Assembly (NCBI GenBank): GCA_021789455.1
Contig: JAJYJN010000002.1
Span: forward strand, 1 to 44,249
Reading direction: 5' to 3'
DNA from: a bacterium
Lineage (GTDB): Bacteria; SZUA-79; Acidulodesulfobacterales; Acidulodesulfobacteraceae
Length of the DNA stretch: 44,249 nucleotides
This document shows, piece by piece, positions 6,268-15,283 of this stretch; the first letter of the stretch is position 1; every line of letters starts with the position of its first letter. The notes under the pieces are model-generated. The model was not told the DNA's origin. It made no database searches and saw nothing but the letters and a program-made list of their open reading frames with translations. Made by a program: the position numbers and the translations under genes.

Positions 6268-7827
6268 ATGGGAAATATATTTATATTCCAAACAAGGAGG
6301 ATAGGCGATTTTTTCCAAAGCATACCTCTTTTAGAAACTCTTTCTTGCGGCGGAGAAAAAAATGTAGATATTTTAATTAGCGAAAGCACGTCGGATGTTA
6401 AAAATATTTTTAAAGGAAATATAAATTTTTTTACCTATGAAAGCCTGTTTAACCGGTTCGGTAGTAAATTAACCTATAATATACCAGGTTCTATAAAAAA
6501 TTTAAAGTTTTTCATATCCGATTTCTCCAAAAAATATGAAACTGCTGTTAACTTAAATTACGATATTACAAATTCTTTGTTTGTCGGTTTATTTAAAAAT
6601 CAAAAAAAAGGGTTTATTGCGAAGTGTAAATCGACTAAAAACAGCGAAATAATTTCAAGAAGCTCGGCGGCAGGTTATCTTTTTAACATAGTAAAAAACC
6701 GCAGATTTAACAGAATTAATATAGTAGATATTTATTCCTTAATAGGTAGCGGTTATCCGGCGGAAATAAAGCCGCGTTACGCTGTTTTAAATTTAATTAA
6801 AAATAATTCAGACTGCCTAAAACCGTTAAGAATTTGTATTTCCACCGGTGCTACGTCCGTTAAAAGAGTCTGGTACTCGGGCAGTTATGCCGCCCTAATA
6901 AGCCTTTTAGCGGATAACTTGAACTGCGAAATAATTCTGGTAGGGACAGCGGAAGAAACTGCTGCTGCTGCCGAAATTAAAGAAAAAATCCCTAAAAACA
7001 TTAATATTTTAGATTTGACGGGCAAAACTTCCCTATACGAACTTATTTACTTAATAAAAGATTTCGACCTGATTATTTCTCCAGATACCGGCACGCTGCA
7101 TATTGCTCAAATTTTTAACGTGCCGTCTGTTTCTATTTTTACGGGCAATGCTTTTTTTTACGAAACTGGACCCCATACCGAAGATTCATTGGTTATTCAT
7201 TCTAATGCAGATTGCTATCCCTGTTTGCAGCAGGAACCCTGTATGTTTAATTACGCCTGCAAGGACGACATAAAACCGGAAGACGTTTTCAATCTGGCGA
7301 TGTTTCAAGTTAAAAAGGATAAGTCTTATTTAAAAGCCATTAAAAAAGGAAATTTTTCGGTTAGCATATGCAAGCGCTTAGATTCAGTGCATTTTTATCC
7401 GTTAATGAAAACCGAAATAAATAAGCCGGAACTTGCCGCCGAAATTTTAAAATTTAGCTGGATTAACGTTTTATCTAAAGGCAAAACCAAAATTAATTTA
7501 AATATAATTTTGAAATATACCAAGAAATATTATAATATAAGCAAGACGGATGTAAATTCTTTAACAGGCGAACTATATTTCGTAAAAACGCTTTTTGAAA
7601 ACGGAAAGGTTGCGTTTGCAGGTTTGCAAGTAGGCGGCGATCCTGATGCTTATTATTTCGATAAATTTAAAGATTCCGTAAAATCGATAGGCGAAAATTA
7701 TAATTATTTAAAGCTTGCATGCGATTATTTTTTAGACGAGATTAATTATTCCGCCGCGTTAAACGGTTTCGACGATTTAATTTTGCTTTTGGACAATGCG
7801 GTCAGCATATTAAAAGCTTTTATTTAA
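6268..7827 (+). CDS. GT9 heptosyltransferase-like glycosyltransferase
   Basis: The first about 350 residues are a GT9 (ADP-heptose:LPS heptosyltransferase-type) GT-B enzyme. The N-terminal IFIFQTRRIGDFFQSIPLLETL matches the family acceptor-side motif, and ISTGATSVKRVW, LDLTGKTSLYELIYLI and ISPDTGTLHIA (about residues 270-280) are the sugar-nucleotide side. A Cys-rich stretch (CYPCLQQEPC...C) follows, then about 170 residues of uncertain helical C-terminus not found in short GT9 members. It has no clear SD and sits 3 bases after fliS, so coupling to fliS is likely. With hddA/hddC in the same cluster, an activated heptose is a reasonable donor; that is inference. Confidence 0.82.
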   Translation: MGNIFIFQTRRIGDFFQSIPLLETLSCGGEKNVDILISESTSDVKNIFKGNINFFTYESLFNRFGSKLTYNIPGSIKNLKFFISDFSKKYETAVNLNYDITNSLFVGLFKNQKKGFIAKCKSTKNSEIISRSSAAGYLFNIVKNRRFNRINIVDIYSLIGSGYPAEIKPRYAVLNLIKNNSDCLKPLRICISTGATSVKRVWYSGSYAALISLLADNLNCEIILVGTAEETAAAAEIKEKIPKNINILDLTGKTSLYELIYLIKDFDLIISPDTGTLHIAQIFNVPSVSIFTGNAFFYETGPHTEDSLVIHSNADCYPCLQQEPCMFNYACKDDIKPEDVFNLAMFQVKKDKSYLKAIKKGNFSVSICKRLDSVHFYPLMKTEINKPELAAEILKFSWINVLSKGKTKINLNIILKYTKKYYNISKTDVNSLTGELYFVKTLFENGKVAFAGLQVGGDPDAYYFDKFKDSVKSIGENYNYLKLACDYFLDEINYSAALNGFDDLILLLDNAVSILKAFI

Positions 7828-7856
7828 TTTATATACTTAGAATTAAAGTATTTATT

Positions 7857-9641
7857 ATGTCAGATATATTAAATTTTGAATTAATAAAGACAAAAAAGCC
7901 GGAAATGCCGTCTTTTAAAATTAACGGAATAACTATACATTCCGTTTACGACCCCATCGCCGAAGCCCAAAAATGGGCGGCCCAGGTTATGGAGCAGGTT
8001 AACGCAAACGGCGGAAAGTCGGATAAAATATTAATTTTTGGACTTGGAGCGGGATATCATGTTAAGGCATTAATGGATTTGGGAAAAATAGAAATCGAAA
8101 TTATTGAGCCTTCAGAAGAATCTTACGTGTTTATAAAAAATAATTTTAATATAGAACAAATTTCGGAAAGAGTTAAAATTCATGTTTTTAATTCTAGTTT
8201 AGATGCATTTTCCTTTTCAGACATATCGGACGAATTAGAATTAGATAAAAAAACCGTCTTTTTATGCGAACTGCCGTCATACAAAAAAATCTTTCCGGAA
8301 GTTTACGAGTCGATTAATAAAATTTACGGCATCAATCAGTTTTTTAGCCCTTCCTCTTTTAAAGTTTTAGTGGTCCAGCCTATGTACGGCGGATCTTCGA
8401 CTATAGGGAACTATCTTTATTCCGCCTTAATTAACCTGGGTTACGACGCTAAAATATTGGATTTCTCCAAATTTTACGATGGATACAAATATCTGGGCGA
8501 GTTTACGCCAAATGAAGCTCACGCGAACTCCCTTAAGCAGATGCTGGTTAATCTTATGTCAGAAGCACTTCTTTCGAGCGTATTTAACGATACGCCGGAC
8601 TTGATAATATTTATGGCACAGTCGCCCGCTAATGAAAGGACGCTTTTAAAATTAAAAAGTATGGGCGTAAAAACGGCATACTGGTTCGTCGAAGATTTTA
8701 AAACCCTTACTTACTGGACTAGTATAGCAAAAAACGTCGATTATTTTTTTACGATACAGAAAGACGGCTTTTTCGAAGAACTAAAAAACATCGGCGCAAA
8801 TAATTACCATTATCTTCCTTTAGCCTGCCTTCCCGGTTTCCATAATAAAATAAAAGAAACAAACGAAGAAGACGCAAAAAAATACGGTAGCGACGTCAGT
8901 TTTGCTGGAGCCGGCTATTATAACAGAAAAAACGTGTTTGCCCAATTAATAGATTTTAATTTTAAAATATGGGGAAACGACTGGCATACCGGATTGCCCT
9001 TGAGCCTTTTTATTCAGGATGGAGGAAAACGTTTTACCGAAGAAGAAGCGGTAAAAATTTACAATTACTCTAAAATAAATATTAATCTTCACTCGTCTAT
9101 GTGGCACTGGGACATAAATCCTGCAGGCGACTTTTTAAATCCCAGGGTTTATGAAATTTTGGGATGCGGCGGGTTTCAACTTGTGGATAAGCGGAAATAT
9201 ATGGAAGGCGTTTTCGAGGACGGCAAAGATTTAGTGGTTTTCGAAAGCATTGACGATTTAAGAAGAAAAATAAAGTATTATCTATCAAACGAAGAAGAAA
9301 GAGATGCAATAGCTGAGCATGGCTGCGAAACCGTTAGAAAAAACCATACTTACGAGAGGCGCGTAAATGAAATGATGAGCATAATACTTTTAGATTCGTA
9401 TGAGCTCATAAAACCCAAACTTATTTCTAGAAAAGAAAACTTTTCTAGTTTGCTTAAAGAAGCAGAAGGCGACCAGGAACTATACGAACTAATACTGCAG
9501 TTTAAGGATAAAAATTCTTTAGCTTTAGAAGATATTGCGGAACAGATAAAAAAGGGTAAAGGCAGACTCACGAAATCAGAAGCCTTAGTCCTTATGCTTT
9601 GGGCTCTAAAGAATAAGTTAGTTAAATTGAGCGGATTGTGA
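7857..9641 (+). CDS. CgeB-like glycosyltransferase with N-terminal Rossmann-like domain
   Basis: Residues about 20-160 (DPIAEAQKWA, then ILIFGLGAGYHVKAL and IEIIEPS) resemble the N-terminal part of motility-accessory/DUF115-type proteins. Residues about 170-540 match CgeB-like GT-B enzymes: VVQPMYGGSSTIGNYL, MGVKTAYWFVEDFKTL, DVSFAGAGYYNRK, INLHSSMWHWDINPAGDFLNPRVYEILGCGGFQLVD and ERRVNEM. Such proteins are frequent in flagellin glycosylation islands, where they probably act as protein or glycan glycosyltransferases. No SD is evident. Family assignment is good; substrate unknown. Confidence 0.8.
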   Translation: MSDILNFELIKTKKPEMPSFKINGITIHSVYDPIAEAQKWAAQVMEQVNANGGKSDKILIFGLGAGYHVKALMDLGKIEIEIIEPSEESYVFIKNNFNIEQISERVKIHVFNSSLDAFSFSDISDELELDKKTVFLCELPSYKKIFPEVYESINKIYGINQFFSPSSFKVLVVQPMYGGSSTIGNYLYSALINLGYDAKILDFSKFYDGYKYLGEFTPNEAHANSLKQMLVNLMSEALLSSVFNDTPDLIIFMAQSPANERTLLKLKSMGVKTAYWFVEDFKTLTYWTSIAKNVDYFFTIQKDGFFEELKNIGANNYHYLPLACLPGFHNKIKETNEEDAKKYGSDVSFAGAGYYNRKNVFAQLIDFNFKIWGNDWHTGLPLSLFIQDGGKRFTEEEAVKIYNYSKININLHSSMWHWDINPAGDFLNPRVYEILGCGGFQLVDKRKYMEGVFEDGKDLVVFESIDDLRRKIKYYLSNEEERDAIAEHGCETVRKNHTYERRVNEMMSIILLDSYELIKPKLISRKENFSSLLKEAEGDQELYELILQFKDKNSLALEDIAEQIKKGKGRLTKSEALVLMLWALKNKLVKLSGL

Positions 9642-9648
9642 CGGAACG

Positions 9649-11361
9649 TTGAAAAACATAATAGTACTAAACCTGACGCGCATGGGCGACCTGATACAGT
9701 CCACGGCGCTCTTTAGGAAAATAAAGCTTAAATATCCAGAGAGCCGCGTTACCCTGCTTATCGTTTCGGAGTTTGCGGAGATAGCCCCTTTTTTGCCTTA
9801 TATTGACGAAATTAAGATTATTGATACGAACGGACTTAGCGAACTCTTAAAATCCGTTAATTTTAGGCTTACGGCTTCAGTTTTAAAAGCGGCAAAAGCA
9901 ATATTCGAAAGTATATCGTCCATTAAATGGGACCTTGCAATCAATCTTTCGCACGACGAGTTCAGCGTTTATTTTTTATACATATTAAATTCCTTAAAAA
10001 ATCTGGGTTTATCCGTAACCCGCGAAGGAACTATAATTTCAACCGACAGAATGATAGCATATATTTTTTCCGCAGTTAAAAACAGGAAAGTAAGCGTATT
10101 AAACCTTGTGGATATATACGAAAGATGTATAGTTCATAAAGAAAGCGGTCAAACAATACATATAAACGATATTTATCTCAATACGGAAAAACCTAATTTA
10201 ACTTATAATGATTTACCTATAAAAGATGACGATATTTTAGTGTCGTTTGCAATAGGAGCGTCAACCGAACTAAAAAAATGGCGCATTGACTATTTTGCAG
10301 AGCTTGCAAAAATGCTGTTAAAGAATAACCCCCGCATTAAAGTTGCATTGCTGGGCGCTAATTACGATACTGCCGCAGGTTCTTATATCGAAGAATCCGT
10401 TTCATCTGAAGGATTCGGCGGCAGGTTATTAAACCTTACCGGCAAAACATCGGTTTCCGAACTCGTTTTTATCGTAAAACGTTCAAACCTCTTAGTGACT
10501 AACGATACAGGGACGATGCACATAGGAGTGGCAACCGGCATCAATCTAATAGTAATATATACCGGAAACGTCGGTTTTATGGAAACGGGGCCTTATGCGG
10601 AAAACAGGCTTATGATAACGCCCGACATAGGATGTTTTCCGTGCGATTTTAACTTGAGATGCCTAAACCCCGTTTGTCAGGAATTAATCAAGCCCGCTTA
10701 TGTTTACGAAGCGGCGCAGGCAGTTTTAAAGGCTGGAACGAGTACGGATTACCGGAAAATTTTATCTAAGTATAAAGACTCCGGCATAATTCCCTACGTT
10801 ACCAGATTCGATTCTAAAAAATTTTTCGATTTTTTACCTGTTTTTAAAGGAAAGCTTAACTCTAACGTTTTGAAACTTAAAATATTAAAGCTCACGCTCG
10901 AATGTTTTTATGAAGGAGATTTGCCGGAAACATGCGAAGAAGAAATAAATCTTTTTCTTGACTGCTTTGAAGCCTTAGAATATAATCTTAAATTGGATAT
11001 AGAGGAAGAATTAACGTCGGTAGAAGGCATTATTGCCCTTTGCGAGAAAGGAATGTCTAAGGCGAAAAAAATGATAAATCTTGCGATTAACGAGCCGTTG
11101 AATTCCGAAAAAGCAAAAGAATATAATAATGATATTCAGGCGATAGATTTTGAACTTAAGTATATTTCTTCCGTTTACGACGACCTGTCTTTGTTCAATC
11201 AGATACACGTGATAAATCAGAACAGTTCCGTTAGTTACGATTTATTCGGTTTGGGGATGGACGCACTAAAAAGCTATTCTGCCTATAAACACGCTTTAAA
11301 TATTTTTCAAAAGATTACATCAATGTTTTTAATTAAAATAATAGTAAAAGAAGGAGAATGA
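9649..11361 (+). CDS. second GT9 heptosyltransferase-like glycosyltransferase
   Basis: A GT9 GT-B enzyme: IIVLNLTRMGDLIQSTALFRKI at the N-terminus, FAIGASTELKKWRIDYFAELA in the middle, LNLTGKTSVSELVFIV and TNDTGTMHIGVATG (about residue 283) in the C-terminal domain, and a Cys cluster (GCFPCDFNLRCLNPVC) matching the paralogue at 6268. About 200 helical residues of unknown role follow. The start is a TTG at 9649, supported by the family N-terminus rather than by an SD. The stop overlaps the SD region of the next gene. The two copies probably add successive residues to one glycan. Confidence 0.82.
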   Translation: MKNIIVLNLTRMGDLIQSTALFRKIKLKYPESRVTLLIVSEFAEIAPFLPYIDEIKIIDTNGLSELLKSVNFRLTASVLKAAKAIFESISSIKWDLAINLSHDEFSVYFLYILNSLKNLGLSVTREGTIISTDRMIAYIFSAVKNRKVSVLNLVDIYERCIVHKESGQTIHINDIYLNTEKPNLTYNDLPIKDDDILVSFAIGASTELKKWRIDYFAELAKMLLKNNPRIKVALLGANYDTAAGSYIEESVSSEGFGGRLLNLTGKTSVSELVFIVKRSNLLVTNDTGTMHIGVATGINLIVIYTGNVGFMETGPYAENRLMITPDIGCFPCDFNLRCLNPVCQELIKPAYVYEAAQAVLKAGTSTDYRKILSKYKDSGIIPYVTRFDSKKFFDFLPVFKGKLNSNVLKLKILKLTLECFYEGDLPETCEEEINLFLDCFEALEYNLKLDIEEELTSVEGIIALCEKGMSKAKKMINLAINEPLNSEKAKEYNNDIQAIDFELKYISSVYDDLSLFNQIHVINQNSSVSYDLFGLGMDALKSYSAYKHALNIFQKITSMFLIKIIVKEGE

Positions 11362-11364
11362 GAT

Positions 11365-12000
11365 ATGAAATTATACGTAGATGAAAATTCCGTCGATTTA
11401 TTTAAGGATGCCGGAAGTATTTACGAAATTTTATACGGTGGCATAAAGAATTTTATACCGGAAGGGAGGGTAATAAAAAATATCTTTATAAACGGAAGCA
11501 AATACGACGATTTAGCGCTTGACGCAGATAAGTCTAAAGCCTTTAAGCTATCCGCCTCCGACGAAATTAAAATAAATACCATGAGCCAGTTAGAACTTTT
11601 AAACGGTTCTATAGACGCCGTTCTGCTGTTCTTAAAAGAATTCAAGGACGGCATAGTAAAAACGACAGATGAAATAAGATGGGGTAACAGCGTTTCGGGG
11701 TTTAATAATTTTTCGGAGTATCTTAAAGGCCTTACTACTTTTGTCCAGATTATGGAAAAAATATCAGAGTTTTTAAAAATAGACTATAGCAATATTTTAT
11801 ATAAAGACAAAAGCATTCAGTTCTATTTCAACGAATTGGAAAAGATACTCTCCGCAGTTTTATCTAACCAGGTGGAGCAGGATTATATAATGCTTGCAGA
11901 TATAGTCGAATTCGAACTTAAACCCAACATTGAAACATGGAAAGACATTCTGGAGGATATGAAGGCTAAGATTAATAATTCGATTAAAGAAACAAAATAA
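11365..12000 (+). CDS. conserved-context hypothetical protein, 211 aa
   Basis: I do not recognise this family. The first about 75 residues look alpha/beta (MKLYVDENSVDLFKD, then RVIKNIFINGSKYDD and ASDEIKINTMSQ), and the remaining about 130 residues are predicted helical and acidic, with no signal peptide or membrane segment. AGGAG at 11352-11356 gives a well-spaced start, and the gene begins 3 bases after the GT9 stop and ends 1 base before the sulfotransferase, so it is a true operon member. A cytoplasmic helper or scaffold for the glycosylation enzymes is possible, but nothing in the sequence proves this. Confidence 0.75.
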   Translation: MKLYVDENSVDLFKDAGSIYEILYGGIKNFIPEGRVIKNIFINGSKYDDLALDADKSKAFKLSASDEIKINTMSQLELLNGSIDAVLLFLKEFKDGIVKTTDEIRWGNSVSGFNNFSEYLKGLTTFVQIMEKISEFLKIDYSNILYKDKSIQFYFNELEKILSAVLSNQVEQDYIMLADIVEFELKPNIETWKDILEDMKAKINNSIKETK

Positions 12001-12001
12001 A

Positions 12002-12949
12002 ATGGGCGTTGAAATGAGCGTTGGCAGCGGAAAAAGAATCGTCGCCGTAATAGCTCCTCAAAGGAGCGGAACCAGCGCCATTACAAGAGGGCTTCAGACA
12101 TTAGGCGTTAAACTGGGCGATTATTACGGAAAAGATTTTAAAGATAACGATAACGAAAAGGGATATTTCGAAGACTTAGAAATAAGCAACATAGATATAG
12201 CGATGTTAAATTCTATAGGCTATACATGGGATAATCCAGTTTTGCCGGAATTCGACGAAAATACCCGGGAAGTTTTATCGGCATTTTATCCTATAGCCGC
12301 CGATATTATAAAACGCAGATTAGAAAAATGGGACATATTCGGTTTTAAAGACCCTAACTTTTCTAAACTATTGCCTTTTTGGCAAGAAGTATTTAAAGAA
12401 TCCGGCGCCAGTAATGTGTCTTACATTATAGCGTGTCGCAATCCCTTGAACGTAGCCGCGTCCATGCAAAAAAGAGACGGTTTCGATATTATAAAAGGTT
12501 TTTATATATGGCTCTGCGCAACCATGTCTTCTTTAATTTATACCAAAGGATATAACCGCATAGTCGTTGATTATGACGAGCTGATGAAAAACCCCGAAAA
12601 ACAGCTCAGAAGAATGGCGGAGCAATTAAGCTTAAAATTAGATGCCGGCGACGTGTCTTTTAAGGAATATAAAGATTCGTTTCTTAGCGATTCTTTAAGA
12701 CATAATAATTTTAGCATGGAAGATTTGGAAGACGGCATTATTAAACGAGAAATCCCGCCTAAAATTTTGGAACTTTATATTTTGTTGCGAGGTATTACCG
12801 CCGGTAAAGTCGGCATAGACGATTTGGAGGTTTCAGTAAAAATTAACAAAATTTATTCATGGATGAGGGAACTCCGCTCTACGCTTTTGTATATGCAGGC
12901 GCAATCCGACGCTTTATATTTTCTAAAAAAACAGATTAACGAAAAATAA
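12002..12949 (+). CDS. sulfotransferase family protein
   Basis: The 5'-phosphosulfate loop IAPQRSGTSAITRGL (about residues 17-31) and the 3'-phosphate region IIACRNPLNVAASMQKRDG fit a PAPS-dependent sulfotransferase, which would sulfate a sugar hydroxyl. The intervening GYFEDLEI and GFKDPNFSKLLPFW are also common in bacterial members. The start at 12002 follows the previous stop at once; an internal ATG at 12014 is possible. A last helix RELRSTLLYMQAQSDALYFLKK follows the fold. It is placed between an unknown gene and the TPR-FkbH gene. It suggests a negatively charged glycan; the acceptor is unknown. Confidence 0.78.
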   Translation: MGVEMSVGSGKRIVAVIAPQRSGTSAITRGLQTLGVKLGDYYGKDFKDNDNEKGYFEDLEISNIDIAMLNSIGYTWDNPVLPEFDENTREVLSAFYPIAADIIKRRLEKWDIFGFKDPNFSKLLPFWQEVFKESGASNVSYIIACRNPLNVAASMQKRDGFDIIKGFYIWLCATMSSLIYTKGYNRIVVDYDELMKNPEKQLRRMAEQLSLKLDAGDVSFKEYKDSFLSDSLRHNNFSMEDLEDGIIKREIPPKILELYILLRGITAGKVGIDDLEVSVKINKIYSWMRELRSTLLYMQAQSDALYFLKKQINEK

Positions 12950-12978
12950 GCAACTTAAAATTTAATTTATATTTATAA

Positions 12979-15111
12979 GTGGAAAGAAGCGAACTTGAGC
13001 AGGCGTTTAATCTTGCCGTCGAAAGACAGCGCGAAGGGAAACTTGAAGAGGCGCAAGAATTATACCGTGCTATATTGTCGGTAGACGAAAGACATGGCGG
13101 GTCAAATAATAACTTAGGAGAACTATTCCTGTCATATTCTAAATATGCGGAAGCCTTGGAGTTTTTCGGTAGGGCTTTGGTTTGCAATCCGTTAGAAAGT
13201 CTTTATTGGAAAAATTACGTACACTGCTTATGGCTTTTATCGGCTTCAGGTAAATATTATAAGGAATTTCAAGATAATGTAAATTATACGCTAGATACAG
13301 CTATAGCTTTTATAGCCGATAATATGCAAATCCCGGATTTTAGCAATAAACTGGGAACCCCTTTAAATAGTTTGAATTTTTTACTGCTAGGTACATGTCA
13401 AAGCGAATTTTTATCGAGTTTTGCCAAAAGTATTAATTGCAATATAGACCATTATTTATTTGAATCCATTCCGGAAGTTCCCCTGCCGGATTTTAAAAAT
13501 ATAAAAGACAATAAATACGATGCAGCAGTAGTAGTTTTTAGTTTGAGATATATTTTAGGCGAGGCGTTAAAATATATTATGCCAAACCTTAACGGCGATT
13601 TATTTTTTACTGCCGTAAAAACCCCAAAAGATATAGATGAAGTACTTGTAGAATGCAAAAATATACTTTCGTCGTTAATAGTCAAGATTAAAGACAGCAT
13701 AGGAAAAACCCCGCCGGTTTTTTTTATAAGTTTTTTGGAGCCGCAATATGATTATCCAGGCTATTTTTCTTCGCGTTTCGATTACGATAATCCAAAGTAT
13801 CTTATTTATAAATTAAACGAAGTTTTATATAATTTGTTAAAAGAAAGCGTAGATAGTAATTCATATTTTATAGATGCCGACGAAATAGCAGGACAGTTAG
13901 GCAAATCTAAAATACAGGACGATATATATATTCATACTACGCACGGCGGTTATATAGGACAGGAGTATTTCAATCCCGAATTTAATCTTGTAGTTTACGG
14001 CAGAAACTTATGGAATAGAATTATAGGACAGATTAAAGCTTTAAGAAAAATAGAGCAAATAAAACTTATAATAGTTGATTTGGACGATACTTTATGGAAG
14101 GGAATTGCGGCCGATTCGGTTGGCGTGGAGATAAATCCTGGTATTCTAACGGAAGGCTGGCCGCTAGGCTTCGCAGAGGCGCTTTTATTTTTTAAAAAAC
14201 GCGGCGGACTTCTTGCCATATGCAGTAAAAACGATACGGAGGAAGGGGAAAGACTGTTTAAAAAAATATGGGGCGGAAGGCTTTCTTTTGACGATTTTGT
14301 ATCGGTAAAGATTAACTGGAATGCGAAATCTTCAAATATTAAGGAAATATTAAACGAGTGCAATATACTTGAGGAGAATGCGCTTTTTATTGACGATAAT
14401 CCAAGGGAGACAGACGAGGTAAAGAATGTATTTCCGAAAATGCGTTTCTTAACGGAGGTGCGGTTAGATTGGCGCAGGATTATTACGGTGTCGCCGGAAA
14501 CTCAGACCGGCGTCGTTACGGAAGAGTCTAAAAACAGGACTGCTTTGGTTAAAAGCAAGATAGAGCGCGACAGGTTGAAAAAAGCCGACGCTATAGTAAT
14601 AAACAACAAAAACTGGCTTTACGAACTAAATTTAACTCAGAGTTTTAATATTATAAAAAACGAGAAAGATAAATTTTTTCCAAGAGCTAAGGAACTGCTT
14701 AACAAAACCAATCAATTTAATACTACTGGAAAAAGACGGGACGACTTTTCGTTAAATAATTTCTTTAAGGATGACGGTTTTATCGTCTCTACGTCCGTAA
14801 AAGACAGACTGATAGACAACGGGCTTGTCGGGCTTATGCTAATTAAAGAAAACGTTATCGAACAGGCAGTTTTGTCTTGCAGGGTTTTCGGTCTCGGTAT
14901 AGAGCAGGCGTTACTCGGATATTCTTTAGAATTAATTTTTGAAAAATACGATTTTGTTTTAGCATTATTTAAAGATACTGGCAAAAATTTTACGTGCAGG
15001 GATTATTTTATAAATAACGGTTTTACAAAGGAAAAAATCAACTATGAAGATTGCGATGTTTTTAAAACTAATAAACGGGTTGAATATCCATCATGGATAA
15101 AAATTGCATAG
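12979..15111 (+). CDS. TPR-FkbH fusion protein (HAD-IIIC phosphatase-type)
   Basis: The N-terminus has about two TPR units (LEQAFNLAVERQREGKLEEA, then NNNLGELFLSYSKYAEALEFF). An SGNH-like middle region follows (LLLGTCQSEFLSSF; THGGYIGQEYF). Then comes an FkbH HAD domain from about residue 365 (LIIVDLDDTLWKG, nucleophile DLDDT; AICSKNDTEEG; NALFIDDNPRE) and the C-terminal GNAT-like FkbH part (LLNKTNQFNTTGKRR). Characterised FkbH enzymes load a glyceryl unit from 1,3-bisphosphoglycerate onto a carrier protein; here a glyceryl or related acyl modification of a sugar is plausible. The start is a GTG without an SD, chosen because the TPR repeat begins there. Confidence 0.82.
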   Translation: MERSELEQAFNLAVERQREGKLEEAQELYRAILSVDERHGGSNNNLGELFLSYSKYAEALEFFGRALVCNPLESLYWKNYVHCLWLLSASGKYYKEFQDNVNYTLDTAIAFIADNMQIPDFSNKLGTPLNSLNFLLLGTCQSEFLSSFAKSINCNIDHYLFESIPEVPLPDFKNIKDNKYDAAVVVFSLRYILGEALKYIMPNLNGDLFFTAVKTPKDIDEVLVECKNILSSLIVKIKDSIGKTPPVFFISFLEPQYDYPGYFSSRFDYDNPKYLIYKLNEVLYNLLKESVDSNSYFIDADEIAGQLGKSKIQDDIYIHTTHGGYIGQEYFNPEFNLVVYGRNLWNRIIGQIKALRKIEQIKLIIVDLDDTLWKGIAADSVGVEINPGILTEGWPLGFAEALLFFKKRGGLLAICSKNDTEEGERLFKKIWGGRLSFDDFVSVKINWNAKSSNIKEILNECNILEENALFIDDNPRETDEVKNVFPKMRFLTEVRLDWRRIITVSPETQTGVVTEESKNRTALVKSKIERDRLKKADAIVINNKNWLYELNLTQSFNIIKNEKDKFFPRAKELLNKTNQFNTTGKRRDDFSLNNFFKDDGFIVSTSVKDRLIDNGLVGLMLIKENVIEQAVLSCRVFGLGIEQALLGYSLELIFEKYDFVLALFKDTGKNFTCRDYFINNGFTKEKINYEDCDVFKTNKRVEYPSWIKIA

Positions 15112-15133
15112 TCTGGCACGAACACAAAGTTGA

Positions 15134-15283
15134 GGAATAGAAAGTTACGCTGATTTAGATGTATTTCATAAAAACCAGAAAAATGCCGATATACATATAA
15201 AGACTTGCGAAGAAAGCGCGCCAGTTGCAGTGGAAAGAATAATAAGGTTCTTGAATTCAAAAATATCTTACAAATGGATTTAG
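15134..15283 (+). pseudogene. possible C-terminal gene remnant
   Basis: The gap after the FkbH gene is not random. A 49-codon frame closed at both ends by stops encodes a protein-like string: ESYADLDVFHKNQKNADIHI, then KTCEESAPVAVERIIRFLNS. The ending resembles the last strand and helix of P-loop small-molecule kinases of the APS-kinase type (ADI-I...E-VA-II--L), but the match is by eye only. It has no start codon or SD, and the frame before it (VWHEHKVEE then TAG) may be the shifted continuation. It is probably the tail of a deleted gene. Low confidence. Confidence 0.35.
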
